A DNA stretch of 64,000 nucleotides, taken from contig JAFDVL010000022.1 in assembly GCA_018268995.1 (NCBI GenBank), positions 1 to 64,000 of the forward strand. Reading direction: 5' to 3'. Shown here piece by piece: positions 44,698-54,247 of the stretch; the stretch's first letter is position 1; each line of letters begins with the position of its first letter. Position numbers and translations under genes: made by a program. Below the pieces are notes generated by a model. The model had not been told where the DNA came from. It ran no database searches and worked only from the letters and a program-made list of their open reading frames with translations. This stretch comes from Acidobacteriota bacterium (GTDB taxonomy: Bacteria > Acidobacteriota > Blastocatellia > RBC074).

Positions 44698-46032
44698 TTA
44701 AAATGTTTGCCCAAAGCCAAAGATCAATCTGGTTCCTTCACCGCTTTTACCTACGAGAATTCTAAACATAGTGGATTTCTTTGATTTGAATTCAACGCCG
44801 CCGCCCCACGTGGCGTGCAAGCCTTGTGCCGAGAGTTGCGCGCGCCGATCAAAGACCTGCCCGACGTCTGTAAAAGCTAAGGCCCCAATGCCCGGAATCA
44901 GTTCAAATCGGTATTCAAGATTGGCAGCAAGTGCATTGCGTCCGTAAAAGCGAAACGGTCTGTAGCCACGCAAGGTTTGGGCATCACCGAGTCGTGCCAG
45001 GCGGAAGAAGGGGATATGTGAGCCGCCTTTTTCATTATTGAAATTGCCGATAAGCCGCGCGGCTAAAACCCTGCGAGGTGTTCCGAGTGGCAAATAACCA
45101 CGAGCATCCAGCTTCAAATTCACAAACCCAAAATCATCTTTGCCCACGCTATCATTTGAACTCGCCATCAGATTGGCATAGACGCCTTTGGTGGTGTTGC
45201 CTTTATCGTTACGCTGATCGAATTCGATAAATATCTGTGGGCTGAGCAATGAAGCACCGCGTGCAATACCCGGCAGTGCGGGAAACAGCTTCGGCGTTTT
45301 GGCAAACCGATTATCTGTGCCATCAAAAATACGAGTGCTGGAAAAATCCAATCCTGCCCCCAGTCGCAACGATTTTGTTGGTTTGAAGACAGATGCGAAG
45401 TTAAAGCCGCGTTCCTGCAAGTTATAATTGCTGCGATTGCTGCGCAAACTATCCGGCCCCAGTCCATAAAACTGTTCGCGTGGGCGCAACTGGTAGCGAC
45501 CCGTAAAATCAAGCTGAAAGCGCTCTCGGCCTCCCCGTGTCGGGTCAACACTGATTCCCGCAGAGGTCAGCAGATAGCGACGAAAGGTTCCATGCAGCAG
45601 CGCGGAAAGCTTGAGATTCGGGGATTTGCTGACGTTGTTTGTGAACTCTACGCCCAGCCCAAACCCTGAGCCGTCACCAATGCCGCCAAAGCGTGGATGC
45701 ACAATCGGATGGCTAAAATACACTTTCAATTTTTCCAGTGCTTTGCTGTTTTCAAAGCGCGTGATGCCTCGATCCAGTGTAGAGCCGGGCGGTTTGTTGG
45801 TCTTTGGATCGGGTTTCGGCATCGTGGCCGGATCAACGATTCGTTGTCGTTGCGGATCGGTTTTTTTTGTCTCGGAGTCCTGGGTTGTTTTTTTCTGCTC
45901 CTGTTGATTCTCTTGCGAGATGGGTTCCGGCTTAACTTCAATCGGTGCAGACGATTGTGCCTGGGTTGTCATCGCTAGCCAACAGAGTAGCGCGCAGAGT
46001 ATGACCGGAGTTTTTCTGAGCCTTGTAATCAT
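44698..46032 (-). CDS. BamA/TamA-like outer-membrane barrel protein
   Basis: 444 residues with a signal peptide and a Gln/Lys/Pro-rich low-complexity stretch (25-90). The surface-antigen (D15) type barrel follows, with aromatic-alternating strands (LRGYRPFRFYGRNALAANLE, GALAFTDVGQVFDRRA) and a terminal phenylalanine (LIFGFGQTF), as required for outer-membrane insertion. No POTRA repeats are seen, so it is not BamA itself. It is the first gene of the four-gene group ending at 40012. Confidence 0.85.
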   Translation of the reverse strand: MITRLRKTPVILCALLCWLAMTTQAQSSAPIEVKPEPISQENQQEQKKTTQDSETKKTDPQRQRIVDPATMPKPDPKTNKPPGSTLDRGITRFENSKALEKLKVYFSHPIVHPRFGGIGDGSGFGLGVEFTNNVSKSPNLKLSALLHGTFRRYLLTSAGISVDPTRGGRERFQLDFTGRYQLRPREQFYGLGPDSLRSNRSNYNLQERGFNFASVFKPTKSLRLGAGLDFSSTRIFDGTDNRFAKTPKLFPALPGIARGASLLSPQIFIEFDQRNDKGNTTKGVYANLMASSNDSVGKDDFGFVNLKLDARGYLPLGTPRRVLAARLIGNFNNEKGGSHIPFFRLARLGDAQTLRGYRPFRFYGRNALAANLEYRFELIPGIGALAFTDVGQVFDRRAQLSAQGLHATWGGGVEFKSKKSTMFRILVGKSGEGTRLIFGFGQTF

Positions 46033-46311
46033 AACTTCCTAATTTACGAGGGGATTGGGTGTTTGGTTTTCAGGGGAGCTGATAAATTGAGATTTGGGCC
46101 AATCGGGAATTGCCGCGAACCTCAACCTAGCACCTGAACACGTAAGATGCGATTCCATCTTCGCTTGATCAAATTGGCAATGCAAGGGGGCAAGGGCAGG
46201 GGCTGTGGCACAAGCACGGCGAACTATACCAGCAAGTTTATCGCCGAGCCGTTATAAAATTTTTACAAATTTGCTTCAGCGAGACGAATGGAGAGCCAGA
46301 CTGACAGCGGA

Positions 46312-46764
46312 TTATTCTGTTGAGACCGCATCAGGCGAGCCTTCTACCGCCGCCTGAACCGTGCGCCACGAAAGCGCTGCGCATTTGACGCGCGCCGGAA
46401 AATCTTTGACGCCCGCGAAGATTTTCAGCCTGCCTAAATGATTGGACTCTGTTTCAGGATCAATTTCGCCGCGCACCATTTTGATAAACTCATCCGCGAT
46501 GGCTTCGATTTCGGCTTTGGTTTTGCCCTTGACCGCCGCTGTCATCATCGAGGAAGACGCCTTGGAAATTGCACAGCCGGAACCTTGAAAGCCGACATCT
46601 TTAACGACATCGCCATCCATTTCCAATTGCAAGGTGATGTGATCGCCACAGAGCGGATTGTGGCCTTCCTGCGTGATCGAAGGTGTTTCGAGCGCCTTGA
46701 AATTACGAGGCTTCTTGTTGTGATCCAGGATTACTTGTTGATAGAGTTCGTTCAGGTCAGCCAT
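46312..46764 (-). CDS. sufU: SufU-type Fe-S scaffold / sulfur-transfer protein
   Basis: 150 residues. Three conserved cysteines are placed as in SufU/IscU (NPLCGD, GCAISKASSSMM, RVKCAALSWR), with the SufU-specific insertion region between. It takes sulfur from SufS. The start is 2 bp after the lipoprotein stop. Last gene of the suf operon. Confidence 0.95.
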   Translation of the reverse strand: MADLNELYQQVILDHNKKPRNFKALETPSITQEGHNPLCGDHITLQLEMDGDVVKDVGFQGSGCAISKASSSMMTAAVKGKTKAEIEAIADEFIKMVRGEIDPETESNHLGRLKIFAGVKDFPARVKCAALSWRTVQAAVEGSPDAVSTE

Positions 46765-46766
46765 AG

Positions 46767-47666
46767 CTAAAATTTACTTGTTAGTAGTTCGTCTCGGATT
46801 GCTGGTTTGAGTTCCTCAAATGGCAAAATAATTGAGATAATTCCTGCGCAACCCGGCGCTATTTCGTATTCGTCAAAGGTGATCGCTATGCCTTTACTTG
46901 TGAGTCCCCACAGCACGAAATTAGCCATTTTAGGAGCAACAGCTTCTTGTAATGTTTTATGCATTCCAATTTCGACCGGATTCTCAAAGCCTTCTGCCAG
47001 CGGTTGTCCGGGACGCTTTCCACCCGCACAATCACAGTTGACACAGGTTTTTCTCAGGATATTTAGCCCAACTTTTGACAGGGTTTCCAGATAGTTCGAC
47101 TTCGGTTTGAACAAATCAGCTAGCTTTAGTTCGCGCCCTTTCTCTAAGTCGAAGTTAATGGTGGTTGTATACCAATCAGAATTCAAATAACCCGTGTAAC
47201 TTTCCCAGCGCAGATCTAGGCAAAGACGTTTGTTTGATGCGATTTCTGTCGTATAGGTTAGGCCTAAGTGAAAACTTGGCTTTTTCTTTCTTTCTCGTTT
47301 TGCTTGTCGGCAAAATGCCTCGAACCCACGAATTTCTTTAGCTACTAATGCTTTGACATATTGGTTGAATCGCTTTTCATGGTGAGTTGTTGCGTGCTTT
47401 AGCTGTGGATATTCAATCCGCAATTCATAGTCGTCTTTTGAGTTATCAATATCACCTTTTTTGATTTGCACCGGGACAAGCAAGTTATCGTCCGGTTGTG
47501 TTGTTGCCATCGCTTCGGTGCTTGACTTGTCAGGGCTTGGCGATGGCGTGACAGCGGGCTGTGACTTTGTTATTTCCTGCCCCGCCATCTGTTTTGGCGA
47601 AGACTGACAAGCACAAAGCGCGCAAAATATGCCAGCTAAAATCAATGCGAATAAACTACGGCGCAT
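46767..47666 (-). CDS. DUF3298/RsiV-like lipoprotein
   Basis: 299 residues from ATG 47666 behind AGAGGA. The signal peptide ends in a lipobox (ALCAC, Cys about residue 19), so it is a lipoprotein. After a low-complexity linker, residues 75-295 match the DUF3298 pattern (TINFDLEKGRELKLADLFKP ... EYEIAPGCAGIISIILPFEE). Also present is CVNCDCAGG, an unusual Cys cluster at about 205-214. It sits between sufS and sufU. The function is unknown; an oxidative or envelope-stress sensor would fit the setting but is speculative. Confidence 0.72.
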   Translation of the reverse strand: MRRSLFALILAGIFCALCACQSSPKQMAGQEITKSQPAVTPSPSPDKSSTEAMATTQPDDNLLVPVQIKKGDIDNSKDDYELRIEYPQLKHATTHHEKRFNQYVKALVAKEIRGFEAFCRQAKRERKKKPSFHLGLTYTTEIASNKRLCLDLRWESYTGYLNSDWYTTTINFDLEKGRELKLADLFKPKSNYLETLSKVGLNILRKTCVNCDCAGGKRPGQPLAEGFENPVEIGMHKTLQEAVAPKMANFVLWGLTSKGIAITFDEYEIAPGCAGIISIILPFEELKPAIRDELLTSKF

Positions 47667-47681
47667 TGTGTTCCTCTGCAA

Positions 47682-48926
47682 CTATCCAAACACCTCAATC
47701 ACTTTTTGCAAGGCGGTTGCAAGCGCATCTATTTCTTCCTTGGTGTTGTAAAACGCAAAGCTCGCGCGGGCTGTCGCCGGGACACCAAACCGCTTCATCA
47801 CAGGTTGTGCGCAATGATGTCCGGCGCGAACAGCGATGCCTTCCTGATCCAGAATCGTGCCGATGTCGTGCGGATGAATATCGTCAATCACGAAGGACAA
47901 GACGCTGGCTTTTTGGTTTGCGGTTCCAATCAATCGCACGCCTTTGATGCCGCCGATGACTTCGGTCGCGTATTCCAGAAGTTCATGTTCATAGGCAGCG
48001 ATTTTGTCGAGGCCGATGCTTTCCAGATATTGAATTGCGCGGCCTAAACCGATGCCACCTTCAATGTGGGGCGTGCCCGCTTCCAGTTTGTAGGGGAGAT
48101 CGTTATACGTGGTTTTCTCGAACGTCACGACCTTGATCATGTCACCGCCGCCTTGCACCGGAGGCATTTGCTCCAGCCATTGCTGCTTGCCGTACAACAC
48201 GCCGATGCCTGTGGGGCCGCAAACTTTGTGGCCGGAGAAGGCGTAGAAATCACAATCCAGTTCGCGCACATCCACTTTCAAATGCGGGGCCGATTGCGCG
48301 CCGTCAATCAACACCGGAACGTCCTGCGCGTGCGCTAATTCAATGATGCGATGCACCGGGTTGATCGTGCCGAGCGAGTTGGAAACGTAGGCGACCGCAA
48401 CGATTTTTGTTTTGGGACTGAGCAGCTTTTCGTACTCTTCCATCAACAACTCGCCATCATCATTCATCGGAATAACGCGCAGCACGGCCCCCGTCTGTTC
48501 GCACAGCATTTGCCACGGCACAATGTTCGCGTGATGTTCCATTGCCGAGATGATGATTTCATCGCCTTCTTTGATGAATTTGCGCCCGTAACTCATCGCT
48601 ACCAGATTGATCGCGTCGGTTGTGCCTTTAGTGAAAATAATTTCCTTGTCGCTGGCTGCGTTCAGGAATTTTTTGATGATGTCGCGTGCGCCTTCATATT
48701 CGCGCGTCGCCAATTGGCTCAGGTAATGCACGCCGCGATGTACGTTGGAATTTTGCGCGGCGTAGTAATGATTGATCGTGTCAATCACACATTGCGGCTT
48801 TTGGGACGTCGCTGCGTTGTCGAGGTACACGAGCGGCTTGCCATTTACCTGTTCCGAAAGAATCGGAAACTCCTGGCGAATGGCCGCGACATCCAACCCT
48901 GAAACTTTTTGCGTTTGTGTATTCAT
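47682..48926 (-). CDS. sufS: Cysteine desulfurase SufS
   Basis: 414 residues, full length. PLP-binding lysine in [13 protein letters not shown], catalytic cysteine in [11 protein letters not shown], and PLP-contacting [11 protein letters not shown] are present. It removes sulfur from cysteine and passes it to SufU. The order in the operon is sufS, lipoprotein, sufU. Confidence 0.97.
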   Translation of the reverse strand: MNTQTQKVSGLDVAAIRQEFPILSEQVNGKPLVYLDNAATSQKPQCVIDTINHYYAAQNSNVHRGVHYLSQLATREYEGARDIIKKFLNAASDKEIIFTKGTTDAINLVAMSYGRKFIKEGDEIIISAMEHHANIVPWQMLCEQTGAVLRVIPMNDDGELLMEEYEKLLSPKTKIVAVAYVSNSLGTINPVHRIIELAHAQDVPVLIDGAQSAPHLKVDVRELDCDFYAFSGHKVCGPTGIGVLYGKQQWLEQMPPVQGGGDMIKVVTFEKTTYNDLPYKLEAGTPHIEGGIGLGRAIQYLESIGLDKIAAYEHELLEYATEVIGGIKGVRLIGTANQKASVLSFVIDDIHPHDIGTILDQEGIAVRAGHHCAQPVMKRFGVPATARASFAFYNTKEEIDALATALQKVIEVFG

Positions 48927-48953
48927 TGGTAATTTTGCTTAAGTCGGTTTCTT

Positions 48954-49262
48954 TTACGAAAGCGCTTCTTCTGATTTGCGGAAGATTTTGTACTCCGCAT
49001 ACAACATTCCAAACGGCAACAGGGAAGCGATAAACGCTGCCGCTGCTTTTTGCCAAGACCATTTGTAGTCAATGGTCACGCGCACCAGCAATAACACATA
49101 GGCTACTGTCAGTAATCCGTGAATTGATCCGACCCATCGCACCATTGCCGGTTCGCCGTATAAGTATTTCAAAGGCATTGCAATGCCCAGCAAAGCTAGA
49201 AAAGAAACGCCCTCCACAAAACTGGTCAGGCGTAATAAGCGAAAGAAAAACTCTCTCATCAT
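48954..49262 (-). CDS. DUF3817 membrane protein
   Basis: 102 residues with three or four membrane helices. The RWVGSIHGLLTVAYVLLL pattern and the FVEGVSFLALLGIAMPLKYL helix are typical for DUF3817. No known role. It lies between sufD and sufS. Confidence 0.82.
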   Translation of the reverse strand: MMREFFFRLLRLTSFVEGVSFLALLGIAMPLKYLYGEPAMVRWVGSIHGLLTVAYVLLLVRVTIDYKWSWQKAAAAFIASLLPFGMLYAEYKIFRKSEEALS

Positions 49263-49302
49263 TAAATCTCAAAAAGCGTAACGCGAAGCTTGCGTCGTGT
49301 GA

Positions 49303-50613
49303 TCACCCAATTTCCTGATGCAACTTGTTCAAGACAACTTCATCCAGTTGTTTGCGCACCGATTCGACTTTGATTTTGCTGATGATGTCTTCGGCAAAAC
49401 CATAGGTCAGCAACGAGCGCGCCGTTTCGGGCTTCAATCCACGACTGCGCAAATAAAACAATTCATCTTCTTCCAACTGCCCAACCGTCGCGCCGTGTGA
49501 ACATTTCACGTCGTCAGCATAAATTTCGAGCTGCGGCTTTGTGTCTACGTGTGCATCGGATGAAAGCAACAGGTTTTTATTCAGCTGCTTTGCATCCGTG
49601 AGCACCGCGCCTTCGCGCACGAAGACTTTGCCATTGAAAACCGCTCGCGCTTTGTCGTCCAGAATGCCTTTGTACAACTGAAACGAATTGCAGTGCGGAT
49701 AAGCGTGATCCATCGTCGTGTGATTGTCTATGTGTTGTTTGCCTGTGGCTACATACAGCCCGTCAATCGTGCTTTCGATGTGTTCGCCTTCCAACTTAAC
49801 GTTTAAATCATGCCGCGCAATCACGCCGCCGATGGCAATCGCATACGAGGCATAAATGCTTTTGCTTTCCTGTTGCACGGCAGTCGTTGCGATGTGAAAT
49901 GCCTTGGGGCTTTCTCCCTGCAATCGGTAATGCGTGATATTGGCGTCCTGTTTTGTAATTACTTCAGTGACCGCATTCGTAAAATAAACATCCTCATCAC
50001 CCAGCGAAACATAGCTTTCGATAACCGTTGCAATCGCGCCTTCCTCCGCGACCAGCAGAACGCGCGGATGAGAGATGACGTTATTTTCAGTCACGAACAG
50101 CAAATGAATTGGTGCCTCAATTATCTTGCCGCGTGGAATCAGGATGATTGCACCATCGTCCGCAAAAGCTGTATTTAAAGCCGCAAACGCGTTGTTGTCA
50201 TAGCCTGCCTGCGTCGCAAAATAACTGCTGACTAATTTTTGATCCGCCTCGCGGAAGTTCGTGACTGTTACTCCGGCGGGAATCCCCGATGTATCGGAAA
50301 ACTCAGGCGCGTAATTTCCATTCACGAAAACCAATTGACTGTGACGCGATTCGGGATAAGTGAACGAATCAACATTTGCAATCGCCCTAGCCCTCGCCGC
50401 AGGGAGTCGAAATTCCGGTTTGAGGATGGGGGAAACATTTGTGTACTTCCATTCTTCATTGCGTGTGGTCGGAAAGCCGAGCCGCTCAAATTGCGCAATT
50501 GCGTTGGCGCGTAAATGCTTCCGCCACGCCGGAGCCGCATCACGCTTGCTTTCGACTTCGGCAAAAGCTGCGAGGAATTGATTCATTTCTTTTTCTTTGG
50601 CTGTTTGCACCAT
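49303..50613 (-). CDS. sufD: SufD, Fe-S cluster assembly scaffold subunit
   Basis: 436 residues. The SufBD right-handed helix is shown by YPHCNSFQLYKGILDDKARA, VFNGKVFVREGAVLTDAKQL and the C-terminal GATVGQLEEDELFYLRSRGL. SufD pairs with SufB and SufC in the cluster-assembly complex. The start is 3 bp after the stop of the SelW-like gene; an internal ATG at 50583 is an alternative. Confidence 0.94.
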   Translation of the reverse strand: MVQTAKEKEMNQFLAAFAEVESKRDAAPAWRKHLRANAIAQFERLGFPTTRNEEWKYTNVSPILKPEFRLPAARARAIANVDSFTYPESRHSQLVFVNGNYAPEFSDTSGIPAGVTVTNFREADQKLVSSYFATQAGYDNNAFAALNTAFADDGAIILIPRGKIIEAPIHLLFVTENNVISHPRVLLVAEEGAIATVIESYVSLGDEDVYFTNAVTEVITKQDANITHYRLQGESPKAFHIATTAVQQESKSIYASYAIAIGGVIARHDLNVKLEGEHIESTIDGLYVATGKQHIDNHTTMDHAYPHCNSFQLYKGILDDKARAVFNGKVFVREGAVLTDAKQLNKNLLLSSDAHVDTKPQLEIYADDVKCSHGATVGQLEEDELFYLRSRGLKPETARSLLTYGFAEDIISKIKVESVRKQLDEVVLNKLHQEIG

Positions 50614-50616
50614 AAT

Positions 50617-50848
50617 TTATTTGGTTAATGCGGCTCTGACTGCTTCCAGGACTTTCTTGTCACTCGGAAATCCAAGCCAGCCTTTTTGGGCTACCTGATC
50701 TTTGTCTACCCAAACTGTAAACTCACCCGCTTCTCCCTGGATCAAATCTGTTTCGATACCCAGCTCTTGTTTTAGCAATTCCGCCACACGGGCGGCACGC
50801 GGTAAATAATTTCAGCGGGGTACAATAACGAATGGAAACTTGATTCAT
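50617..50848 (-). CDS. SelW/Rdx-like thioredoxin-fold protein, probable selenoprotein with a 1-nt frame offset
   Basis: ATG 50848 follows AAGGAAG. The first frame reads MNQVSIRYCTP. From TGA 50814-50812, one base out of that frame, the sequence reads [U]NYLPRAARVAELLKQEL through FTVWVDKDQVAQKGWLGFPS to a TAA at 50617. The joined product, about 76 residues with C-x-x-U followed by NYLPRA, matches the SelW/SelT/Rdx family. The offset lies at a run of four C (GGGG at 50817-50820 on the plus strand); removing one base gives CTRU in frame. An assembly error, a genuine frameshift or programmed recoding are all possible. It fills the gap between sufC and sufD almost exactly. Confidence 0.65.
50781..50795 (-). 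promoter_or_regulatory. Candidate bacterial SECIS hairpin
   Basis: Sixteen bases after the TGA the transcript holds CCGCC-CGTGT-GGCGG, a 5-bp stem with a five-base loop whose second base is G. Position and loop match the loose consensus for bacterial SECIS elements (a G early in a small apical loop, within about 16-37 nt of UGA). The element is short and alone is weak evidence. Confidence 0.4.
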
Positions 50849-50859
50849 AACCGCTTCCT

Positions 50860-51615
50860 TTACCTGGCGTTCGCTGCGCTTTTAATCCAATCGTAGCCTT
50901 TTTTCTCAAGCTCCAGCGCGAGCTCTTTTTCGCCAGACTTCACGATGCGTCCGTTGTATAGCACGTGGACGAAATCCGGTTCGATGTAATCCAGCAGCCG
51001 TTGATAGTGCGTGACCATCACGACGGCGTTGTCTTTCTTCCTCAGTTGATTGACCCCGTTCGCTACAATACGGAGCGCATCAATGTCGAGGCCAGAGTCG
51101 GTTTCATCCAGCAGCGCGAGCTTCGGTTCCAGCACCGCCATTTGCAGGATTTCATTTCGTTTCTTTTCGCCGCCGGAAAATCCTTCGTTGACGGCGCGAT
51201 TGATGAAGCTTTTATCCATCTCGACAATTTTGATCTTTTCCTGAATCAGGTCATCAAATTCCAGCGGATCAAGTTCGTCTTTGCCGTCGTGTTTGGCCTT
51301 TTCGTTGTAGGCCATGCGCAAAAAGTTTGCATTGCTGACGCCAGGGATTTCAATCGGATATTGAAAGGCAAGAAAGACGCCTTCGCGCGCACGTTCATCA
51401 GCTTCCAGGTCGAACAGATTTTTGCCAAAGTACAGCACTTCGCCTTCAGTGACTTCGTAATCAGGATGCCCGGCGAGGACTTTGGCGAGCGTGCTTTTGC
51501 CCGAACCATTCGGCCCCATGATCGCGTGAACTTCGCCCGCGTTGACGGTTAAGTTGATGCCGCGCAGGATTTCGCGGTCTTCGATTTTTGCGTGTAAATT
51601 CCGAATCTCAAGCAT
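50860..51615 (-). CDS. sufC: SufC, Fe-S assembly ATPase
   Basis: 251 residues from ATG 51615. ABC ATPase with Walker [11 protein letters not shown]-loop [15 protein letters not shown], signature [10 protein letters not shown] and Walker [17 protein letters not shown], all typical of SufC. It energises the SufBD scaffold. The SelW-like gene starts 11 bp after its stop. Confidence 0.96.
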   Translation of the reverse strand: MLEIRNLHAKIEDREILRGINLTVNAGEVHAIMGPNGSGKSTLAKVLAGHPDYEVTEGEVLYFGKNLFDLEADERAREGVFLAFQYPIEIPGVSNANFLRMAYNEKAKHDGKDELDPLEFDDLIQEKIKIVEMDKSFINRAVNEGFSGGEKKRNEILQMAVLEPKLALLDETDSGLDIDALRIVANGVNQLRKKDNAVVMVTHYQRLLDYIEPDFVHVLYNGRIVKSGEKELALELEKKGYDWIKSAANAR

Positions 51616-51630
51616 GTTTTTCTCGAATTC

Positions 51631-51729
51631 AACCACGGAGATCACGGGGGACACGGAGAAGATTTTTATGAAATTGGAGGCGCTATCTTGCTTTGATTTT
51701 TCTTCGTGCGCTCCGTGTTCTCTGTGGTT
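51631..51729. repeat. Imperfect inverted repeat
   Basis: AACCACGGAG...ACACGGAGAAGA (51631-51662) is an imperfect complement of 51701-51729. It lies between ridA and sufC. Elements of this CACGGAG type are common intergenic palindromes in environmental genomes; none is a strong terminator. Confidence 0.55.
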
Positions 51730-51735
51730 CTAAAG

Positions 51736-52179
51736 TTAATCTTCCACTTCCACAATCGCTTCGATTTCGACGGGGATTTGATGCGGCAGTGCCACGAATC
51801 CAACTGCCGAGCGTGCGTGTTTGCCTTTGTCGCCGAACACTTCGACGAACAAGTCAGAGCAGCCGTTGATCACAAACGGTTGTTCGCCAAAATCCGGCGT
51901 TGAATTCACCATTCCCAGCACTTTGACAACGCGCTTTACTTTGCGGAGCGTGCCAAGTTCTTCCTTCAAAACCGCCAGCAAATTCATTCCGGTTTCGCGA
52001 GCATATTGATAACCTTCTTCTTTGGTAAAGTCCGCGCCGACTTTGCCCCTGGCATCGCTGATCGGGCCTTTGCCAGCGAGAAATACTAAGTTTCCCGTGC
52101 GAACCGCATGATCGTAATTGCCGCCTTTTGCGGGAACGGGTGGGAGTGAATTTTCGATTTCTGTAATTTTGTCGCTCAT
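51736..52179 (-). CDS. RidA family enamine/imine deaminase
   Basis: 147 residues, of the slightly longer RidA subtype. The conserved arginine lies in HARSAVGFVALPHQIPVEIE, with the PFVINGCSDLFVEVFGD segment before it. RidA removes reactive 2-aminoacrylate made by PLP enzymes. In this operon it could protect SufS, itself a PLP enzyme. It overlaps sufB by one base. Confidence 0.9.
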   Translation of the reverse strand: MSDKITEIENSLPPVPAKGGNYDHAVRTGNLVFLAGKGPISDARGKVGADFTKEEGYQYARETGMNLLAVLKEELGTLRKVKRVVKVLGMVNSTPDFGEQPFVINGCSDLFVEVFGDKGKHARSAVGFVALPHQIPVEIEAIVEVED

Positions 52180-53615
52180 TATCCAACGCTTCCTTCTAGT
52201 TTGAGTCCTAACAACTTGGTAGCTTCGACCGCGAATTCCATCGGCAGTTCGCGGAATACCTCTTTGCAGAATCCATTGATAATCATCGAAACCGCATCTT
52301 CCGTCGAAATTCCGCGTTGATTGAAATAGAAAATCTGATCTTCGCTGATCTTCGAGGTCGAAGCTTCGTGTTCAATTTTGGCGGTGTTGTTGCCAATTTC
52401 GAGATAGGGGAACGTACTTGCGCTGCACTTTGCGCCGATCAACAACGAATCGCATTGCGAATAATTTCGCGCGCCTTCCGCTTTCGGCAAGACCTTCACC
52501 AAGCCGCGATAGCTGTTGTTGGAAACGCCAGCAGAAATGCCTTTGCTGATGATGCGGCTCTTGGTGTTTTTGCCGATGTGAATCATCTTCGTGCCTGTGT
52601 CGGCTTGTTGATGATGATTCGTCAGCGCGACCGAATAAAATTCGCCGATGGAGTTGTCGCCCTGCAAAATGCAGCTTGGATATTTCCACGTGATCGCCGA
52701 GCCGGTTTCGACCTGCGTCCACGAAATTTTGGAATTTTTGCCGCGACACGCGCCGCGTTTCGTGACGAAATTATAAATACCGCCTTTGCCTTCTTCGTCG
52801 CCTGCGTACCAGTTTTGCACGGTCGAATATTTAATCTCTGCGTTGTCGAGCGTGACCAATTCGACGACCGCTGCGTGCAATTGATTCTTGTCGAATTTCG
52901 GCGCGGTGCAGCCTTCAAGATAGGAAACATAACTATCGTCTTCCGCCACAATCAATGTACGCTCAAACTGCCCTGAATCGGGGTTATTGATGCGGAAATA
53001 GGACGACAACTCCATCGGCGATTTCACGCCTTTGGGGATGAAGCAAAACGAACCGTCAGAAAAGACTGCCGAGTTCAATGCCGCAAAATAATTGTCGGTG
53101 TAGGGCACAACCGAGCCGAGATATTTTTTGACCAGCTCAGGATATTCATGCACTGCTTCAGAAAATGAACAGAAAATCACCCCCGCTTCGGCCAGTTTGG
53201 CTCGGAACGTAGTGGCGACGGAAACGCTGTCAAAGATCGCATCCACCGCGACGTTGGCGAGCATCTTTTGCTCATTAAGCGGAATGCCGAGCTTGTTGAA
53301 GGTGTCGAGCAACTCAGGATCAACTTCGTCGAGGCTCGCCTTCTTTTCCTTCGGCTTCGGTGCGGAGTAATAGACGATGTCCTGATAATCAATCTTCGGA
53401 TATTTGACGTTGGCCCATTCCGGTTCTTCCATCGTCAGCCAATGACGAAAGGCTTTCAGACGCCATTCCAGCAACCATTCCGGCTCATTTTTCTTGTGCG
53501 AAATCAGCCGCACGATGTCTTCGTTGAGGCCGCGTGGCGCTACGTCAGATTCGATGTCGGTGACGAAACCGTATTTGTATTCGCGATTGGCTAATGCTTC
53601 GATTGTTGCGCTCAT
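52179..53615 (-). CDS. sufB: SufB, Fe-S cluster assembly scaffold
   Basis: 478 residues from ATG 53615 (a longer frame to 53690 only adds translated tandem repeat). SufB signatures: [40 protein letters not shown] segment (here [20 protein letters not shown]), [20 protein letters not shown] and the C-terminal [20 protein letters not shown]. It is the principal scaffold of the SUF system. RidA follows without a gap. Confidence 0.97.
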   Translation of the reverse strand: MSATIEALANREYKYGFVTDIESDVAPRGLNEDIVRLISHKKNEPEWLLEWRLKAFRHWLTMEEPEWANVKYPKIDYQDIVYYSAPKPKEKKASLDEVDPELLDTFNKLGIPLNEQKMLANVAVDAIFDSVSVATTFRAKLAEAGVIFCSFSEAVHEYPELVKKYLGSVVPYTDNYFAALNSAVFSDGSFCFIPKGVKSPMELSSYFRINNPDSGQFERTLIVAEDDSYVSYLEGCTAPKFDKNQLHAAVVELVTLDNAEIKYSTVQNWYAGDEEGKGGIYNFVTKRGACRGKNSKISWTQVETGSAITWKYPSCILQGDNSIGEFYSVALTNHHQQADTGTKMIHIGKNTKSRIISKGISAGVSNNSYRGLVKVLPKAEGARNYSQCDSLLIGAKCSASTFPYLEIGNNTAKIEHEASTSKISEDQIFYFNQRGISTEDAVSMIINGFCKEVFRELPMEFAVEATKLLGLKLEGSVG

Positions 53616-53620
53616 AAATT

Positions 53621-53656
53621 GTCGGTAGTCGGTAGTCGGTAGTCGGTAGTCGGTAG
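53621..53656. repeat. Heptanucleotide tandem repeat (GTCGGTA)
   Basis: Five direct copies of GTCGGTA lie 5 bp upstream of the sufB start codon. They fall in the sufB leader, where copy number could change translation. Same 7-bp period as the repeat before dxr. Confidence 0.9.
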
Positions 53657-53746
53657 TTTTTCCAAAACAACTGACGGCCAATTCTGACAACCAACAGCAG
53701 TATTGTTGACAAAAAAGTCAGGTTTAATTGCAAAAAAACGCTTTTC

Positions 53747-54217
53747 TTATCCCACTAAATTCGCTTGGGATTTCGGTGTTAGTTGCACCATTTTTACCTC
53801 CAGCTTGCCCTGTAAAAGCTGTGAGAGTGGAATGCGATCAAACACGCTATTAACAAAATCAGTGATGCTTGCCCAGACGGGTTCCAAATCGCACGCGCCA
53901 TGATGCACACAGGTTTCATGATTGCCCGTAAACTGTCCGCAGATTTCTTCAGACGACGGAATGCCGCCAAGTGCGCGCATCACTTCGCCAATGAAAATTT
54001 CAGAGCAGGGACGTGTCAGGCGATAGCCGCCTTTCGGCCCGCGCACGCTTTCAATAATGCCGCTGCGACTCAGCGTCCACAGGATTTTCTCGACATAAGC
54101 AATGGATAGCCCTTCGCGATCTGCAATATCGCGCACCATTAACGGCTCGCCATCTTTTTGCTTGGCGAGCTGAATGATGCATCGCAATCCGTATTCTTCC
54201 TGAGCGGTGATCTTCAA
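53747..54217 (-). CDS. Rrf2 family repressor of the suf operon
   Basis: 156 residues if it starts at TTG 54217, which lies six bases after GGAG and gives the family-like MKITAQEEYGLRCIIQLA. The winged helix (MVRDIADREGLSIAYVEKIL) and three cysteines able to hold an Fe-S cluster (ICGQFTGNHETCVHHGAC) are present. IscR/SufR-type Rrf2 proteins sense Fe-S status and control suf genes. A palindrome overlaps its promoter, so it probably regulates itself and the operon. Confidence 0.9.
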   Translation of the reverse strand: MKITAQEEYGLRCIIQLAKQKDGEPLMVRDIADREGLSIAYVEKILWTLSRSGIIESVRGPKGGYRLTRPCSEIFIGEVMRALGGIPSSEEICGQFTGNHETCVHHGACDLEPVWASITDFVNSVFDRIPLSQLLQGKLEVKMVQLTPKSQANLVG

Positions 54218-54247
54218 AATGTACTCCAATTGCTAACTTAAAAAGCG

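Noticed and set aside
53616..53690. N-terminal extension of SufB
   Set aside because: The added residues are only the translation of the GTCGGTA tandem repeat; SufB similarity begins at the ATG 53615.
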